Source: Symbiodinium kawagutii
Lineage: Eukaryota > Sar > Dinophyceae > Suessiales > Symbiodiniaceae
Assembly (NCBI GenBank): GCA_009767595.1
Contig: VSDK01001314.1
Span: 335,469 to 399,468, forward strand
Reading direction: 5' to 3'
Length of the DNA: 64,000 nucleotides
The notes beneath the pieces are model-generated. The model was not told the origin of the DNA. It made no database searches and saw only the letters and a program-made list of their open reading frames with translations. Of the stretch, positions 25,201-33,502 are shown piece by piece (the first letter of the stretch is position 1; the number at the start of each line of letters is the position of its first letter). The position numbers and the translations under genes were made by a program.

Positions 25201-28154
25201 AATCATGCCATGAAGTATGTTTAGTGCCCTCATTACGCACATCCGTTACTTACCCACAACCGCCATAACCATTGCCAACATTTTAAACCATGTTGAGCTG
25301 GTGAAGATAAACATTACTAACCACAACATTTCCGAATTTTTAGCCATAAGTCTAGCCATGAACCATGTTTCATGAACCAATTGCCAAATTTGTGAAAATG
25401 AACAGCCAATGGTACTGCAAGTTGCCACTGGAATCAAGGCCCCACCAGCTTTGAATTTGGTCAACCCACTGGGGTGGTACCGGGAAGGTGGTGTTTTTTA
25501 GGATCGGTTCGGGGAGTCAAACGGTTTTCATCGCTGGTATTGGAAGTTAAATCGTCTGTTTTTTTCACTTGTTTTTGTAAGTTAAGTGGATTTGTGACTA
25601 TCAGTTTTGGACCTTCAATGCTATTTTAAGCATCAGTCTTCGAAGTTGAATTGGTTCTTTTAGCATCACTTTGGCAAAGTTTGCCGCGACTTTCCTGCAG
25701 ATTGGTTGAATCAGGAGATGTGAACCGGGGCCTAGCGTTCGGACCTCCCACATCTGCCTAGTGGCCATTTGCTTGTTGGGCTTGTGAGGAGTCCTGTCGA
25801 TCTACGTCTCCAACGAGCATATTCTGCTCGTGCTCAAAGGATTAGATGCTAGTTAAAGGATTACACAAAAGTAGATTCTATTAACATCTAAATTTCCAAT
25901 TGATGATATAGAATTTGTTTATTTTGGAGCAATCTAGACAAAAAAGTATGAACAAAAACATGCAGGATGATTTACTCAAAACCAGATGGTGGCAGCATTT
26001 CTGGTTCTGAAACCAGCACACATCACAGGTGAATCTCAACAAGTTGATCAGCACCTGTTGGTTGCCATGGGAGATTTGTTTGCTAATCAGGATTAAGAAG
26101 CCCACCATTTTCTGATCCAGCTGGTGATATTGCTAAGTGGTGTTCCAGCTGGTACCTACGTTTGAACTCAAAATGTTGATCGATCCACATGAGTAAACTC
26201 AACCATTTTTAGCGACTAAGCAAATGTCCTGCTTGGTAATATGGACGTATCCAAATCATAAGTTGGTCACTAGCTATCAATATGGATCGACTATCATCAA
26301 TAAGCCACATTGCTGGTTGATGCTCAAGAAGTCTGTTTAATACGGATCCTTGCTAATGGTTCATGATAGGGTCAACATCACGATCAGCTACGTCTACAAG
26401 CCCAGCATTTTTAAACCAAATGATGTGATTGATTTTGATCACCAACAATACTCAGCTGGAAATAACGGTCACCACCTTGTACGTGTTTATTGGATTTTAT
26501 TGGTAGCAAATATTGCTAGGTTTATTCAAGAGTTGTTTATGAGTTTATCCCGAATATGTTCAAACAAATGATCTATTCAGTATTGCTTCTTAGAAAATCA
26601 TAGTATTTGTGATTTGAACAGTTTATTGAAAACAAATAGGACTTATTATGTTTCATGAACTTATTCATTCAAGTTGACACATGTTGCTAAGTTCCTGTTA
26701 CTCTGGTAGTTACCCTAGTTATAACCATAGTTCAATGGCTTATCCACCCATCTAAATCCTTCATGATGGTAGTTACCCCTGGTATGCCCTCAAGGTGAAC
26801 CTGGTGTCACAGGTGTCATAGTTCAATTGCTTAGCCCATCAACAAGTTGAGCCGACCGCAAGGAGATCGTGGCCGCAGCGGACTTTCCTGAGGAGAAGGT
26901 CTTCTACTACGCCGAGGCGATGAGTTCGTTGGTGGCGCTGAGATGCCTGGTGGTTGGCCTTGGTGAAAGGTTCATAAGATGGTTAAAGCATGGGGAAATA
27001 GTTGATTAATGGCTGAGAATGATCAAGCCATGATAGTTGTTGGACGATTTTCTTGCAATGATGGTAAAAGGGCCTTTTGATTAGTTGCTTATGATTGATT
27101 AATATTGCAATCGTGTTCGAGAGATCACAGATGCAGGAAACAGAAGACCAGTTGGTTGTTTAACCTGAGTTGTGTGCAATCAAGCATTACCAAGCAGCAT
27201 TGCACTTGTCAACCCTGAACAACATCACTGATGATGTACATTTTGGTACGTTCAGTTTTGATATGTGTTTTTGTTGGGACAAGCCAACATTTATGAATGA
27301 GAGCAACTCGACTGATCCTGTGTCCACAAATTAGAGCCATGCAAGAAACAGATACCCAAATTACAAACGCCAATAGAAAGTCAGCCATGGTTCTTGGGCA
27401 CGTTATGGTGATCTCAAATGATCTCACTCTGAATCAATTCCTTTAGCCATCGCAAGATATCTGACTCTGTCCTGGCCTCCCTAATATCCCCCCAAACCTG
27501 TAGATTCCATTCTAAACAAGTGATTTCTGGGTGAAATGGAGAATATGGTGGACACATCAATTTGCCCAAAGAGCTTAGGTTGGTGATACTCCAACCTATG
27601 CCATATTGTCAATCCCCATGGGCGTAAATCCATGTCCCATGATCTAGCTCATCCAACGCCATCATCCAATGATTCCGATACCATTACGGGTGCCTGTCAA
27701 CCTTATCTAAACATTTTTTAATTTTCCCTATTGTCAACAAATGATTGGTTGGTTGACACGCATATTTTTCATAGGGGCGGTTCAACCACCAACCAGTTCC
27801 GGTTGCCTGGGCGAACCGCTGTGTCATCCCCATGGGCAGAATCTCCACGGGCCAGGACTATCACCAGCAGTACCTTGCCAGGCCCCGAGCTCGGCCGTAC
27901 TGTGCCTTGGCACGACCCCGGCAGGTTGCGACTACTCGACGTGTCGATGCTGAGATCCAGGTTTCCCAAAATGTCAAGCTCCTGATTTGTATAGCCCCCA
28001 GTACCCAATTCTATGCGTCTAAAATCGAATGTGCCCAACAGCTGACGTTTGACGTCGAAGACTTGATGTAGCCTGTGTCTTGAGTTTGTGGTCATCCATG
28101 AAGCCATCCCATCTCTCGAGATTGGCGAAACCAGGCAGTTTCCGCTTCACCTAA
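10098..28154 (+). CDS. msrA: Peptide methionine-S-sulfoxide reductase MsrA, 13-exon gene
   Basis: MsrA reduces methionine-S-sulfoxide in proteins back to methionine, using thioredoxin as the usual reductant. Thirteen exons join in phase: 10098-10255, 11328-11440, 12802-12840, 15066-15140, 16331-16464, 17945-17980, 19510-19535, 20794-20880, 21626-21681, 24230-24291, 26863-26916, 27856-27901 and 28135-28154. They total 906 nt, giving 301 residues plus stop. Catalytic Cys139 lies in GCFWG. Family motifs follow in order: [19 protein letters not shown] (174-185), FDPSK, HDPTQG (208-213), GTQYRS (221-226), YYAEDYHQQYL and a candidate resolving Cys296 in RPYC. The conserved part is about 200 residues, normal for the family. 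All acceptors are AG|G; donors are GC, GT or GA. The start is inferred: exon 1 is open upstream of its first ATG, so an earlier exon is possible. Core identity is very secure. Exons 1-2 and 13 are the weakest. Confidence 0.9.
11328..11440 (+). CDS. msrA: msrA exon 2 (N-terminal extension, arginine-rich)
   Basis: The acceptor is gccaag|G and the donor GACTTTGGG (GA type). Phase fits both neighbours. It encodes a short hydrophobic stretch ([11 protein letters not shown]) followed by a basic patch ([13 protein letters not shown]). With exon 1 this resembles an organelle-targeting extension, which is inference. The opposite strand is also open here, so orientation rests on splice signals, phase and the TGG-rich sequence after 11441. 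Confidence 0.5.
12802..12840 (+). CDS. msrA: msrA exon 3
   Basis: A 39-nt exon encoding [12 protein letters not shown] plus the first base of a glycine codon. EALPG is the conserved MsrA motif upstream of the VLGTP block. Acceptor cccag|G; donor GCGCCGAG (GC type). The preceding 500 bp is rich in ACCA repeats, the usual intron 3'-end signature in this window. Confidence 0.75.
12950..13062 (+). mobile_element. Family B MITE-like element in msrA intron 3
   Basis: ATGGCTATGGGTCAATATCA at the left and AGGGTTTTGACAGCCATG at the right; conserved AACAATAATAGGGAAAACAA centre. Confidence 0.75.
13480..13555 (+). repeat. Family E repeat in msrA intron 3
   Basis: GAGCCCCCGAAACCATTATT at the left, GTTAGGGGGTTTTGGGGTCT at the right. 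Inverted relative to the copy at 2515. Confidence 0.5.
14135..14224. mobile_element. Fragments of families A and B side by side
   Basis: 14135-14173 is a family A right end (TTTTGAGAAACAGCCATATG). It abuts a family B right end (GGGTTTTGACCCACAGCCAC) at about 14204-14223. Confidence 0.55.
15066..15140 (+). CDS. msrA: msrA exon 4
   Basis: Encodes [15 protein letters not shown] followed by TPMKGPWPE, the conserved block just before the catalytic loop of plant and bacterial MsrA (HxVLGTPxKGPxPEG). Acceptor gcag|G, donor GCACCGCAC (GC type). Joined to exon 3 it reads ALPGKDREL, and joined to exon 5 it reads WPEGYDMFVF, both as expected for the family. Confidence 0.88.
15215..15313. mobile_element. 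Family A MITE-like palindrome in msrA intron 4
   Basis: Ends CGGTTTCACAAAATAGGGG and CTATTTTGAGAAACCATGATA; centre TCGTTGGTTTAGATGGTTAA. Lies inside the TGG-rich start of the intron. Confidence 0.7.
16035..16275 (+). repeat. CCA-type repeat at the 3' end of msrA intron 4
   Basis: Dense TTAACCA, AACCACC and TTTCACCA units directly before exon 5. The intron's start (15141-15500) carries the complementary TGGTTAA type. Confidence 0.8.
16331..16464 (+). CDS. msrA: msrA exon 5 (catalytic GCFWG)
   Basis: Encodes [19 protein letters not shown], then [17 protein letters not shown] and FTKNPSYE. It holds the active-site Cys in GCFWG and the VGYAGG loop. Acceptor ccaccag|G, donor GAG|GCGACG (GC type). 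The ATG at 16315 is just upstream of the acceptor and could be mistaken for the start. Exon 4 joins at the acceptor instead and restores the exact family spacing between PEG and GCFWG. Confidence 0.92.
16510..16700 (+). repeat. TGG-type repeat at the 5' end of msrA intron 5
   Basis: About 33-bp units such as AACCATGGTTAATAGGTGGT and GAATGGTGGTGA repeated five times directly after exon 5. They are the reverse complement of the CCA-type repeats before exon 5, so this exon sits between inverted repeats. Confidence 0.8.
17945..17980 (+). CDS. msrA: msrA exon 6
   Basis: A 36-nt exon encoding [12 protein letters not shown], a highly conserved MsrA segment. Acceptor gcgag|GAA; donor GCT|GTGCCTTGG (GT type). 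Reading through the donor gives PWAGDP, which does not fit the family, whereas the next exon gives VQVVFDPSK. Confidence 0.9.
18040..18133. repeat. Family F foldback at the start of msrA intron 6
   Basis: GGCAATGGAAAATC and GATTTTCCATTGCC are exact inverted repeats around a 50-bp loop. Related pieces at 15550-15585, 15930-15985, 21955-22075 and 32240-32325. Confidence 0.6.
18947..19057 (+). mobile_element. Family B MITE-like element in msrA intron 6
   Basis: CTATGGGTCAATATGAACCA at the left, TGGTTTTGACCCACAGCCAT at the right. Confidence 0.75.
19261..19371. mobile_element. Family A MITE-like palindrome in msrA intron 6
   Basis: Ends CGTGGTTTCCGAAAATGGGG and ATTTTAAGAAACCACCATAT with GGTACCCC arms; inverted centre order relative to the 5986 copy. 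Confidence 0.75.
19510..19535 (+). CDS. msrA: msrA exon 7 (26 nt)
   Basis: A 26-nt exon encoding VQVVFDPS plus two bases of a lysine codon. Acceptor ttcag|G. The donor is AA|GACCTTTGG, a GA donor chosen because it gives FDPSKIS at the family spacing. Using later GC or GA donors would insert extra residues. Confidence 0.85.
19597..19720 (+). mobile_element. Family B MITE-like element, diverged, in msrA intron 7
   Basis: Centre CAACCAACCATCTTAAAGGG and right end GGGTTTTGAACCATTGCCAT. CATATGGGTTCATAA occurs at both sides. Confidence 0.6.
20372..20394. repeat. GA dinucleotide repeat
   Basis: About eleven GA units inside msrA intron 7. Confidence 0.85.
20794..20880 (+). CDS. msrA: msrA exon 8
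   Basis: Encodes [19 protein letters not shown] then MGQGNDRGT and part of a glutamine codon. The HDPTQ motif is a family hallmark. Acceptor tcccag|G; donor CA|GCCGCTTGG (GC type), which leaves Q to be completed by the G that opens exon 9. Confidence 0.92.
20905..20990 (+). repeat. GGTTG/GGGGT-rich tract at the 5' end of msrA intron 8
   Basis: GGTGGGTGGG, (GGGGT)n and (GGTTG)n units start about 25 bp after the exon 8 donor. They can pair, with G-U wobbles, with the CTAACTTAACTAACTTAA tract at 21455-21500 near the other end of the same intron. Confidence 0.7.
21626..21681 (+). CDS. msrA: msrA exon 9
   Basis: Encodes [18 protein letters not shown], completing the GTQYRS motif. Acceptor gccaag|G, donor A|GTTCCTTGG (GT type). 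Phase joins to exon 10 to give [11 protein letters not shown], as in the family. Confidence 0.9.
21750..21872 (+). mobile_element. Family B MITE-like element in msrA intron 9
   Basis: TGGCTATGGGTCAAGCAGTG at the left and GGGTTTTGACCCACAGCCAT at the right, both termini intact. Confidence 0.78.
23357..23560 (+). repeat. 73-bp tandem repeat, about 2.7 copies
   Basis: GGTGGGGCATGTTA recurs at 23371, 23444 and 23517, exactly 73 bp apart, with GTACGTTGCAACTTGCGTCA and GAAGTGGATGCTACGTCACG in each unit. Differences are mostly single substitutions. Inside msrA intron 9. Confidence 0.88.
23570..24063. other. Coding-like insert inside msrA intron 9
   Basis: About 500 bp of moderate GC with long open frames on both strands: + 23452-23829 ([18 protein letters not shown]), + 23833-24063 ([18 protein letters not shown]) and - 23635-24174. 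It follows a 73-bp tandem repeat. No family recognised; could be a transposon fragment. Confidence 0.25.
24230..24291 (+). CDS. msrA: msrA exon 10
   Basis: Encodes [20 protein letters not shown]. Acceptor ttgag|G, donor ACG|GAGCGGTTGG (GA type). The join with exon 11 gives PISTEI, matching the TTEI motif of MsrA. Confidence 0.88.
24340..24462 (+). mobile_element. Family B MITE-like element in msrA intron 10
   Basis: TGGCTATGGGTCAATATGAA at the left, GGGGTTTTGACCCACACCCA at the right, beginning only about 50 bp after the exon 10 donor. Confidence 0.75.
25043..25083 (+). repeat. 11-bp tandem repeat
   Basis: GATTGATGTGG repeated about three and a half times. Confidence 0.75.
26863..26916 (+). 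CDS. msrA: msrA exon 11
   Basis: Encodes [18 protein letters not shown], the conserved F-Y-x-A-E region. Acceptor cgcaag|G, donor GAG|GCGATGAG (GC type). The intron beyond it starts with a run of TGGTTGG-like sequence. Confidence 0.9.
27425..27690 (-). pseudogene. Decayed Tc1/mariner-like DDE transposase fragment
   Basis: On the - strand a frame reads [18 protein letters not shown], then [15 protein letters not shown]. The PPYSPxxxPxExxW block is typical of the C-terminal catalytic part of IS630/Tc1/mariner (DDE_3) transposases. Upstream in the same frame there is an in-frame TGA after YAHGD, so this copy is broken. It sits inside msrA intron 11 in antisense orientation. No intact ends seen. 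Confidence 0.5.
27742..27800 (+). repeat. Family C dispersed repeat
   Basis: TTGGTTGGTTGACNCNNATATTTTTCATAGGGG followed by GGTTCAACCACCAACCAGT. Copies or pieces at 3631-3683, 9345-9396, 13672-13732, 19205-19260, 24131-24175, 32535-32566, 34362-34412, 49340-49372 and 52673-52716. The right half TTGAACCACCAACCAGT is best conserved. Non-coding. Confidence 0.6.
27856..27901 (+). CDS. msrA: msrA exon 12
   Basis: Encodes [15 protein letters not shown] and the first base of the C-terminal cysteine codon. DYHQQYL is diagnostic for MsrA. Acceptor gccag|G. The donor TACT|GTGCCTTGG is identical over nine intron bases to the exon 6 donor, which argues that reading through it (ALARPRQ) is intronic. Confidence 0.88.
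28135..28154 (+). CDS. msrA: msrA last exon, tentative
   Basis: Acceptor accag|GC completes the expected Cys codon (T|GC) and then reads SFRFT and TAA. GC-rich sequence follows to about 28230 and may be 3' UTR. An alternative last exon at 29129-29148 (acceptor ctgag|GT, reading Cys-GHAGF-stop) is also in phase and sits after CCA-rich sequence typical of intron ends. A transcript is needed to decide. Confidence 0.5.
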
Positions 28155-28956
28155 GCCAACCGAGGCTCCGCACAGCCACAAGTCGTGACTCGCAGCCAAG
28201 GGCGGGACTGGCAGCGTGCAACGCGGGGTGTGCTTTTTGGGTGGCATTTGCTGTGCTCACATTTTGGAGTTCACACTGATTTGATCGTTTTGTTTTTGTG
28301 TGAGAGTCTTGAATCAGTTCAATAGTTCATCCTGATTGCCACACGTAGTAATTAGCTCAACCATCACAATGTTTGATTCACCATCAGCCGTGATCGTTCG
28401 CGAACCATAATTTGTTTTTTATTAGTCAGCCATCATTCATTTTTTTTCACTCACCATCATTCACATGTTATGAATGTCGTTACGAATTTATTTTGCCGTT
28501 GCTAACCACTCTTACTCAACCCCTATTAGTTCACTATGACTTAAACCACCATTCATGGATTTACATGGATTTGTTATTTAGTGTTATTTAGTGTCGTTTT
28601 TCCTTAATGGTGAAAAAAGACCTTTGTTTACCATTGACTAAACCATTACCACTCTTGAAATCCATGTTAGCTCGATTATTTACCACTAATTATCCTTTGA
28701 ATTTCACTGACATTTGCGCATTATTGTTACTCACTATTATATACTTACTTACGCACAATGTTTGAAAAACAAACACATAATTATTCCAACTATTCACAAT
28801 AGCAGTACTAACTTACTAACAGTGAACTATGGCCATAGTGCAGAACCATCACCACTCATAGTCAGTTGATAACTAGGATGTATGGGATTGTGTTCACCAT
28901 TTGCTAGTAGTCATTTTCTAATAATCAATATTCACCATCATTTGCTCAAGGTCATT

Positions 28957-29061
28957 TGGGTGTTTTTCAAAATAGGGGAACCCTAGTTATCATCCTTCAC
29001 TAACGTATATAGTAATAACCAAGTCTTTTTGCGGTATCCCTATTTTGAAAATTCCCCATAT
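28957..29061. mobile_element. Family A MITE-like palindrome
   Basis: Diverged copy with ends GTGTTTTTCAAAATAGGGGA and CCTATTTTGAAAATTCCCCA. Confidence 0.55.
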
Positions 29062-29128
29062 GGTTGTAGCCTTGTACCCCTCAGTACTGATCCACCCTTT
29101 GCCATGCAAATAGTACTTTGCTACTGAG

Positions 29129-29250
29129 GTGGCCATGCCGGATTTTGAGTCCTGGTGCCCTGAGGACCTCCAGGAGAGCAGGGGCTGGCGAACGTGGTGC
29201 GGCAAGGGGTGCGGATGGAAACCCGGTGATGGCTGGGAAGAACGGGGGAT
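29129..29250 (+). CDS. Exon-like island: alternative msrA last exon or exon of the next gene
   Basis: A GC-rich island with acceptor ctgag|GTGGCC, preceded by several hundred bases rich in CCATT-type repeats and followed by TGG-rich sequence, the flank pattern of exons here. In one phase it gives CGHAGF and a stop, a possible MsrA C-terminus. In another it reads VAMPDFESW then CPEDLQESRGWRTWCGKG without a stop. A donor-like GTGCCCTGAG is at 29154. Function unknown. Confidence 0.35.
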
Positions 29251-30723
29251 CAATGGCTGAATGGCGCGTCAGATAGGCCTTGCTGGGAATGAGTGGTTAA
29301 ATGGCTCAGAATGATGGAGAATCAATGGTCAAATGGCTCAGAATACCTGGGAAGGAGGGGTTCAATGGCCCGGAATGATAGAACATCAATGGTCAAATGG
29401 TTCACAAAGATGATTAGTTGTAAGTTAATCATATAGGTTATGGTTATTGATACTAAATAGTGGTTACTGTTGATTAATGGCCAATGTTCATGTTTCTTCC
29501 GACGAAATGGGGAGGGATTCGGAGCCCGACTCATAAAGGCTTTGGTTAGTTGATGACAGGGGGTAAGAACCCAGGGATAAGCCACCACAAGCCATCAAGG
29601 TGTGCCATATGTTGCTTCTTGAGGTCCCACAAAAGGTATATTTCGAGTTTAAGGGTTGGCTATGAGGAGCACTCGACCAACACTCTTGGACCTGGAGGAT
29701 CCATCCGTTGGTTTCTGTGCAGATCTCCGGTGCCTTGTTTTGTCTGGGCGCCGTATCCATATGGTTTGGATGGCGGAAAATCTCTGCACGTGGCCCCGCC
29801 TTGGAAGTTGAATGATCACAGCTTGGGATGGGGCAGTGCCTCAGACTGTCTCTCCAGGGTGTTGGAATTCCTGATCATGGCCCTGGTGATGCCTCCAAGA
29901 ACTGCCCATCATGACATGGTGGTTCAGCCCTCCAGAAATGGCGGGGTCAATACATGGGAATGGATCGAAATTTGGGAGCCAAAGGCTCCACACACTTGAG
30001 ATTGTCCTTGCAAGAATCACCGTACTTTGGGGATGGTTGGGGGCAACACGACGACACATTCAGGAACACAATTCAGTGTGTCCTTGTTCATGTTCTTTAT
30101 GTCGATTTCCAATGTTTCGTCCGTTGATGTTTTTTCTCACGTTGGGTTTGTGACATGTTCACCTTGCAACTGCTTGCCTGTATTTTGAGCTCGCACGCGG
30201 GGATGTTTGCCACGATTGTTAGGGTTTCAGGGATGCTGATGCTGGTTTCACTGATTACTGGTTTGTCCACAACATATTCAAACTCCGTAAGATATATGCC
30301 TAAAGTTTTTGTTCATCTCTTAGTCCATACTGGGTAGATGACACTTCAACGCCAGGCAGCATAAACCCTAAACCTCACGATGTTTAAATGCAAGGATTAT
30401 CTAGGCTAACAACGGTCAAAAGTAAACCGTAGGTGCCACTGTCAATGTCCCCAGGGACTCGCGCATGGCCAGGAGAAGTACAAGCCCAAATTGCCAGAGG
30501 TCAGGTTGCGGGCCGTTGTTGCATTGGTTACTGAAGTTGGTTGATAATGGGGACAACTGGCGATGACCACCAGATGAAGATATGGCCATGGACCAATACG
30601 TGCTTTTGTTTTGAGAATACAGTAGATACCTTTGTCGGTATGTTGGCCTACGATTTGTCCAGGTGGCCCATGTCCTAAAAGAAATCATCCAGTGGCAAGT
30701 GTCAGGATGAATCATGTACCAAC

Positions 30724-30834
30724 ATGGCAGTTTCTCAGAATAAGGGACCCCCCAAATCATCCAATGGCAACCACTTAAAGTATCTAAAAGTAGTAAACCA
30801 ATTTGGAGGTCCCCATTTTGAGAAGCCCCCATAT
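30724..30834. mobile_element. Family A MITE-like palindrome
   Basis: Ends GGCAGTTTCTCAGAATAAGG and CATTTTGAGAAGCCCCCATA; central AAATCATCCA and AGTAAACCAATTT. Confidence 0.65.
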
Positions 30835-31657
30835 CCATTGCTACCAACGTTTTCTTCAACTTCTTATTCACACACCGTGTTCATCTTGGGGTCAGGAGGC
30901 TTGGCCAACCTGACCCTGGCGGTGGGGCCCAAACCTGGTACTAAAAACAATCTACCATAAGTAGGCTTGTGAGCGCTCGGGATAATTCTGGGTAATTTTG
31001 GGGTACATCAATACGTTTGCAAATGTATACACGTATATGACTATATTTTTATATACATGTAAAATGTTAAATATACCGGTATACCATTACCAAAAGCATC
31101 ATAAGGAATCTACCCCCTCCGGCAAACCCTGCAATTTTGACTTAGATGTAGACCCCTTGCCCTACACTGAATGGAAATGAGCTCAGAACTCAGCCTGTGA
31201 AACTCAATCATGCAACCATTGATTAGCAACAGTGACTGGCTGGTGGTTTCATGATATGTTGCTTAATTTTCCCCGGGGTTATAACCACATGGCATGTGGT
31301 AGACAATCACGAACCAGATAATTCATTATTGACAATTCTAAACCATGGTTAAGCACTGCCAAGATCTACCAAGCATTGTTGGCCATCACCTGGTCGTAAG
31401 TTAAGCGTTGCAAACCATCAATTACAGTATCAATCATTGTATCAACCATTGTGAAGCATTACCAACAGTTGTGAACCGTTGTCAACCAGTGGTCAACAAG
31501 CATGAACCATTGGCGTTGTGTAGTTTCTTCTCCAGGCCTGGTTCCACAGACCACGGGTTTGGGCGCAGGAGTTTTGGCAACAACATGGACCCACACCGCA
31601 CTGTGTGATCATGGCACCCAATGAGCCGATCGTGTTCCCGTGAATGGAACGTCCACT

Positions 31658-32013
31658 TCAATGAGGTTCACTCAGCGAGTTCAGTGGAAGATCGTAGCCA
31701 CTTTGACAAAAATTGAAAGCAACTGGGGAGTTTATTATATGCAACGGCAGAAACCTTTGAATCAAAAATGTGTGTTCCTCTTTGGAATGTTCTTTGAGAC
31801 GGGTGATTGTTGAAAAGATATCAAATATTGAAGCAAAACCACGCTCACCAAACACAGAGCCAAGAAAGATGTGGGCCAACAAAACTTGCATGTTGATGTC
31901 ATTCCCCAAGCGCTGTGCTCGTCATATTTTGATAATTTCCATCCTTCACTCGAGAACACACTGATAGTTATAAACCCTGATGAAGCATAAAGAAAGGCCA
32001 TAGCAATCACCAT
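31658..32013 (-). pseudogene. Unrecognised - strand reading frame, possibly frameshifted
   Basis: Two overlapping - strand frames (31658-31909 and 31762-32013) look protein-like (YDEHSAWG; QVLLAHIFLGSVFGERGF; LIQRFLPLHIINSP) and would join with a frameshift near 31900. AT-rich codon use, unlike the msrA exons. Could be a transposon remnant; no family recognised. Confidence 0.2.
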
Positions 32014-32777
32014 TCATCACAGTATTAGTCACTCGCCATGATCAACTCTCACAATCCAGCTGTCAGCCAGCTATCAACCAGCTGATCAACTATCACAATC
32101 CAGCTACCAACTATGAACCTTTCCAAGTCGTGCACTGAACGGATGCAAACTGATGTGGTGTTTGATGCTTTGTTTGGCAAACTTTGGCAGAAGCCGACAA
32201 GTGCAGCATGGCTTCTCACGACCTTGGCAGTCCCCAACCTGCAAGCTGAAAATCACCATTTTAACGGGTAGAACCAGTACAAATAGTGGATTTTCTACTT
32301 CCCGGTTACTTTGCCAGGGAATACTGGAAGAAGCTTTTGTGTTCATGGTGACCGGCAGGATCTTCACAATTTGTAATTGGTCAAAGAAGAACCAGCCATG
32401 GTCGACACGGTGAATTTCAAGGGACAGTTCCCTATTGCTTGGTGGCTTCGTTCTGTTTTTATTAGCTTGGTTTGGGGTTTCAAACATTTCTTATTTTCTC
32501 TAGTAATCATGAACAAATGTTTGGCAGACCAATGTTTTTCATAGAGGTTGAAACCACCAGTTAGATAAATTAGCAACCATTGCATGCACTTTACTGTGAA
32601 CCATTTGTGACTTGTAGTTGTCATCCGTTGATACTGAAGCATTTGGCTGTACATCAACAGATCAACAGCTCAGCATATGTTTACATGAGCACATCCTGAG
32701 GGCCTCGTGACATGACAAGCTGAGCAGAGGACCTCAACCATTTAGAGACGTTCTTCCGATGTCCATTTTGCATTTGC

Positions 32778-32888
32778 ATATGGTGGTGTCTCAAAATAGG
32801 GCACCCCAAAAATGGTTGGTTTATTAATAAACAATGATTCATATGGGATGATTTGGGGGTACACCTATTTTGAGAAACACCCATATGG
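32778..32888. mobile_element. Family A MITE-like palindrome
   Basis: Well preserved: ATATGGTGGTGTCTCAAAAT at the left, CTATTTTGAGAAACACCCAT at the right, centre AAAATGGTTGGTTTATTAAT. Candidate flanking repeat CATATGG on both sides. Confidence 0.78.
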
Positions 32889-33069
32889 GTATCTGCCAAG
32901 CCATGACGGGTAGCCAATGGGCCCCACCAAACCTACGGATCATTTTGCGAATGGAAACCATCGGTTGATCGGGGGTAACACTATGTCACTATGACTTGGC
33001 ACATACCCATATTTTGCCTAGAATTTACCTTGGGAAGGTTCTGTTGTGTTCTGCTTTGGGCGTGGGTCA

Positions 33070-33160
33070 TGCCTAGCAAGCCCTGCAACCGCAACGGCCG
33101 TTGCCATCGAGCACAACCTGTCGGCCAGCCATAGCGATGCGAATGACGTCCTGCTTTTTG
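33070..33160 (+). CDS. Exon-like island before the GTT repeat
   Basis: GC-rich; one + frame reads ASPATATAVAIEHNLSAS and on through HSDANDVLLFE without a stop. A GCGATGCG sequence inside resembles the msrA exon 11 donor. Immediately followed by a (GTT)n tract. Not recognised; the - strand is also open. Confidence 0.25.
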
Positions 33161-33161
33161 A

Positions 33162-33163
33162 GA

Positions 33164-33226
<63 letters not shown>

Positions 33227-33275
33227 CGTCGTTGTCGTCGTTGTCGTCGTTGTCGTCCTTGTCGTTGTCGTTGTT
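33162..33275 (+). repeat. GTT triplet tract with GTC variants
   Basis: About 20 GTT units, then GTCGTCGTT units. Poly-Thr or Leu frames across it are by-products. Confidence 0.9.
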
Positions 33276-33382
33276 CGGGCCATGCCCATTTCAGCCGCCA
33301 TGAATCTTAATCTGGTTTTACCGCGATCCAGCGGTGATATCAGATCATCACAAGCAACCAAAACAAAATGCAAGAACTATAC

Positions 33383-33502
33383 TTGTACAAGGGAGGCCCC
33401 AACCACTGAGAAGTTGGCTTACAACTTACTGAACCAGGGTGACCTACTAACCGCCAGTTGTAGGGGTTGAACTAACCCAACGAATCAAACTGCTGGGGCC
33501 TG
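33383..33502. repeat. Family D repeat, diverged
   Basis: TACAAGGGAGGCCCCAACCA on the left and CTGCTGGGGCCTGTGG on the right, with GCCAGTTGTAGGGGTTGAAC inside. Confidence 0.45.

Larger units (their letters stand above)
29251..33069. other. No supported gene
   Basis: Family A copy at 30724 and TGG-rich repeats at 29260-29410. 29550-30060 is open on both strands without a recognisable family. 31533-31641 reads AWFHRPRVWAQEFWQQ onward to a stop after acceptor tctccag|G, and may be an exon. Confidence 0.35.
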
